Shown here: positions 13,509 through 14,515 of the stretch, one piece after another
Position numbering within the stretch: the stretch's first letter is position 1
How the letters are laid out: each line of letters starts with the position of its first letter
Origin: Nitrososphaerota archaeon
GTDB lineage: Archaea > Thermoproteota > Nitrososphaeria > Nitrososphaerales > Nitrososphaeraceae
DNA: 14,515 bases
Assembly (NCBI GenBank): GCA_005877345.1
Contig: VBPR01000028.1
Span: 1 to 14,515 of the forward strand
Reading direction: 5' to 3'
The notes under the pieces: model-generated
The model's input: only the letters and a program-made list of their open reading frames with translations
What the model was told of the DNA's origin: nothing
The model's database searches: none
Position numbers and translations under genes: made by a program

Positions 13509-14252
13509 CTACACATTTCCCAATATGAAGGCAAGCGAAAATCCTACCATTATACCAAGACCTACAATACTCGCTCCTCCTTGCTCGTAAGCTTCAGGAA
13601 TCATGGATTCTCCTAGCATGACTAGAATCGCGCCTGCTGCAAATGACAAAGCTATTGCCAAGACATTAGGTTCTGTATATGAAGATACTGTAAAGCCAAT
13701 CGCAGAAGAAATTGTTCCTATGCATATAGCTCCTGTCCATAAAAGAAGTATCAATTTTTTACTTTTTCCATGAGATTCCATACCTTCCGAAGACGAGAGT
13801 CCTTCTGGAAAATTGGAAATGAAAATGGCCGCCAAGAGAACAAGATCTACCGATCCACCTATTGCTAACGAAATACCAAGCGCCATATTTTCTGGAATAT
13901 TATCCATCACTGAACCTACTAGTATGGCAGTACCTGAGACATCCTTTCCCCCACCGGCTTCGGTTCCATGAGACTTTTTCCTGTGTCTGATGTTACCTTG
14001 AGGAGAACGTCTGCTTAGGTAGTAATTAGCTATAGTAAAAGCTAATCCACCAGAGATAAATCCAATAATTACCGGAAGAATTGACTGTGACATTTTAAAT
14101 GCCTCTTCAATTAAGGAATAAGCAAGAGATGCAACAAGCACGCCGCTGCCAAATGCCATTATAAATGCAATAGTTTTCTTGGAAAGCCTTGTAGTAAGTG
14201 CCAGTAGACAGCCTAATAGTAGAGGTACAGATACAACAAATCCCCAAAACAA
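13509..14252 (-). CDS. ZIP-family divalent metal transporter
   Basis: Integral membrane protein of at least 247 residues with about eight hydrophobic helices (near 3-20, 26-47, 57-78, 105-130, 136-154, 166-190, 197-218, 226-245). It would import Zn or another divalent metal. ZIP signatures are M116-D-N-I-P-E-N-M-A-L-G-I-S in helix 4 (related to HNxPEG), SNFPEG (146-151) in helix 5 and MLGESMIPEA (212-221). A basic/His loop, RRSPQGNIRHRKKSHGTEAGG (81-101), splits the helices as usual. The only standard start is TTG at 14252. However, the frame stays open to TAA at 14304-14306 with plausible protein (NLAVDVSSIGVSLFWG) and an AAGGAG there, so the true start may be a nonstandard ATA at 14289-14291 or 14292-14294. 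Confidence 0.87.
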   Translation of the reverse strand: MFWGFVVSVPLLLGCLLALTTRLSKKTIAFIMAFGSGVLVASLAYSLIEEAFKMSQSILPVIIGFISGGLAFTIANYYLSRRSPQGNIRHRKKSHGTEAGGGKDVSGTAILVGSVMDNIPENMALGISLAIGGSVDLVLLAAIFISNFPEGLSSSEGMESHGKSKKLILLLWTGAICIGTISSAIGFTVSSYTEPNVLAIALSFAAGAILVMLGESMIPEAYEQGGASIVGLGIMVGFSLAFILGNV

Positions 14253-14306
14253 AGAGACTCCGATACTTGATACGTCTACTGCTAAGTTTATTATCAGCTC
14301 CTTTTA

Positions 14307-14318
14307 GGTATATTTTTT
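14307..14318 (-). promoter_or_regulatory. TATA box for the ZIP gene
   Basis: On the minus strand AAAAAATATACC precedes the AAGGAG. Initiation about 25 nt downstream would fall near 14285-14290, at the ATA codons, leaving a leader of about 35 nt before TTG 14252. Confidence 0.45.
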
Positions 14319-14364
14319 CCTCGTGCTTTCATACATAATATGAAACAATATCGATAGTCTGTCT

Positions 14365-14378
14365 ATAAATGCATTTAT
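14365..14378. promoter_or_regulatory. 14-bp perfect palindrome upstream of the ZIP gene
   Basis: ATAAATGCATTTAT is its own reverse complement and lies about 50 nt upstream of the TATA-like box. It could be the site of a dimeric metal regulator. AT-rich palindromes also arise by chance. Confidence 0.3.
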
Positions 14379-14515
14379 GATTTGTAATACATTCAGGTAT
14401 GCATTTTGAATTGAGAGGTATCCTATTCACATAACTTTTTATTTCTAGCAAAAGTATCTTTTATGAAGAATATTTTAGATAAAACATTCGTTATTCTCCC
14501 CTATTAAATATCCTA

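Larger units (their letters stand above)
14253..14515. other. Upstream region of the ZIP gene
   Basis: Contains the TATA-like element and a perfect 14-bp palindrome (14365-14378). No gene is recognised to the end of the window; a 14-codon frame from ATG 14463 is too short to support. Confidence 0.5.

Overview
The window looks like chromosomal DNA of an archaeon, most probably an ammonia-oxidising Nitrososphaerota (Thaumarchaeota) of the soil Nitrososphaera/Nitrosocosmicus type. This is inferred from the low GC content, TATA boxes about 25-35 nt before start codons with little or no leader, TTG/GTG starts, and the gene set: an RG-tailed TRAM RNA-binding protein, Usp, a secreted PAP-like phosphoesterase, two DUF72 proteins, and very small zinc-finger proteins. 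No rRNA, tRNA, CRISPR array, IS element or integrase was recognised.

Layout. 153-1100: secreted metallophosphoesterase. 1300-1855 (-): broken nitroreductase. 1965-2426: universal stress protein, with a hydrophobic peptide overlapping its end in another frame. The last two lie between two copies of an 18-bp direct repeat. 2936-4027: GC-rich zinc alcohol dehydrogenase of YahK type, probably acquired from bacteria. 4371-4565: small zinc protein, followed by a 0.7-kb gene-poor stretch with a possible gene relic. 5284-5583 (-): unknown protein. 5894-6775: trypsin-like serine peptidase with no signal peptide. 6852-7097: DUF3892-like protein. 7419-7778: unknown protein. 7960-8097: 45-residue TRASH-like zinc protein. 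8263-8541: TRAM protein. 8776-8901: 41-residue cysteine-rich protein.

9338-12659 is the most distinctive block. Two DUF72 TIM-barrel paralogues on the + strand flank a tight three-gene minus-strand operon. That operon encodes a RecA/RadA-like protein that has lost its Walker A motif, and two small paralogous proteins of the archaeal MGRT-PSFR type. This is the best candidate for an undescribed system. The partnership between RecA-like and small proteins is inferred from operon structure only.

12669-13323 (-) holds an intact nitroreductase followed by a 39-residue zinc protein. 13509-14252 (-) is a ZIP-family metal transporter whose start codon is unclear and which has palindromes nearby. Most genes appear to be independently transcribed housekeeping or accessory genes; the only convincing operon is 11618-10285 (-).
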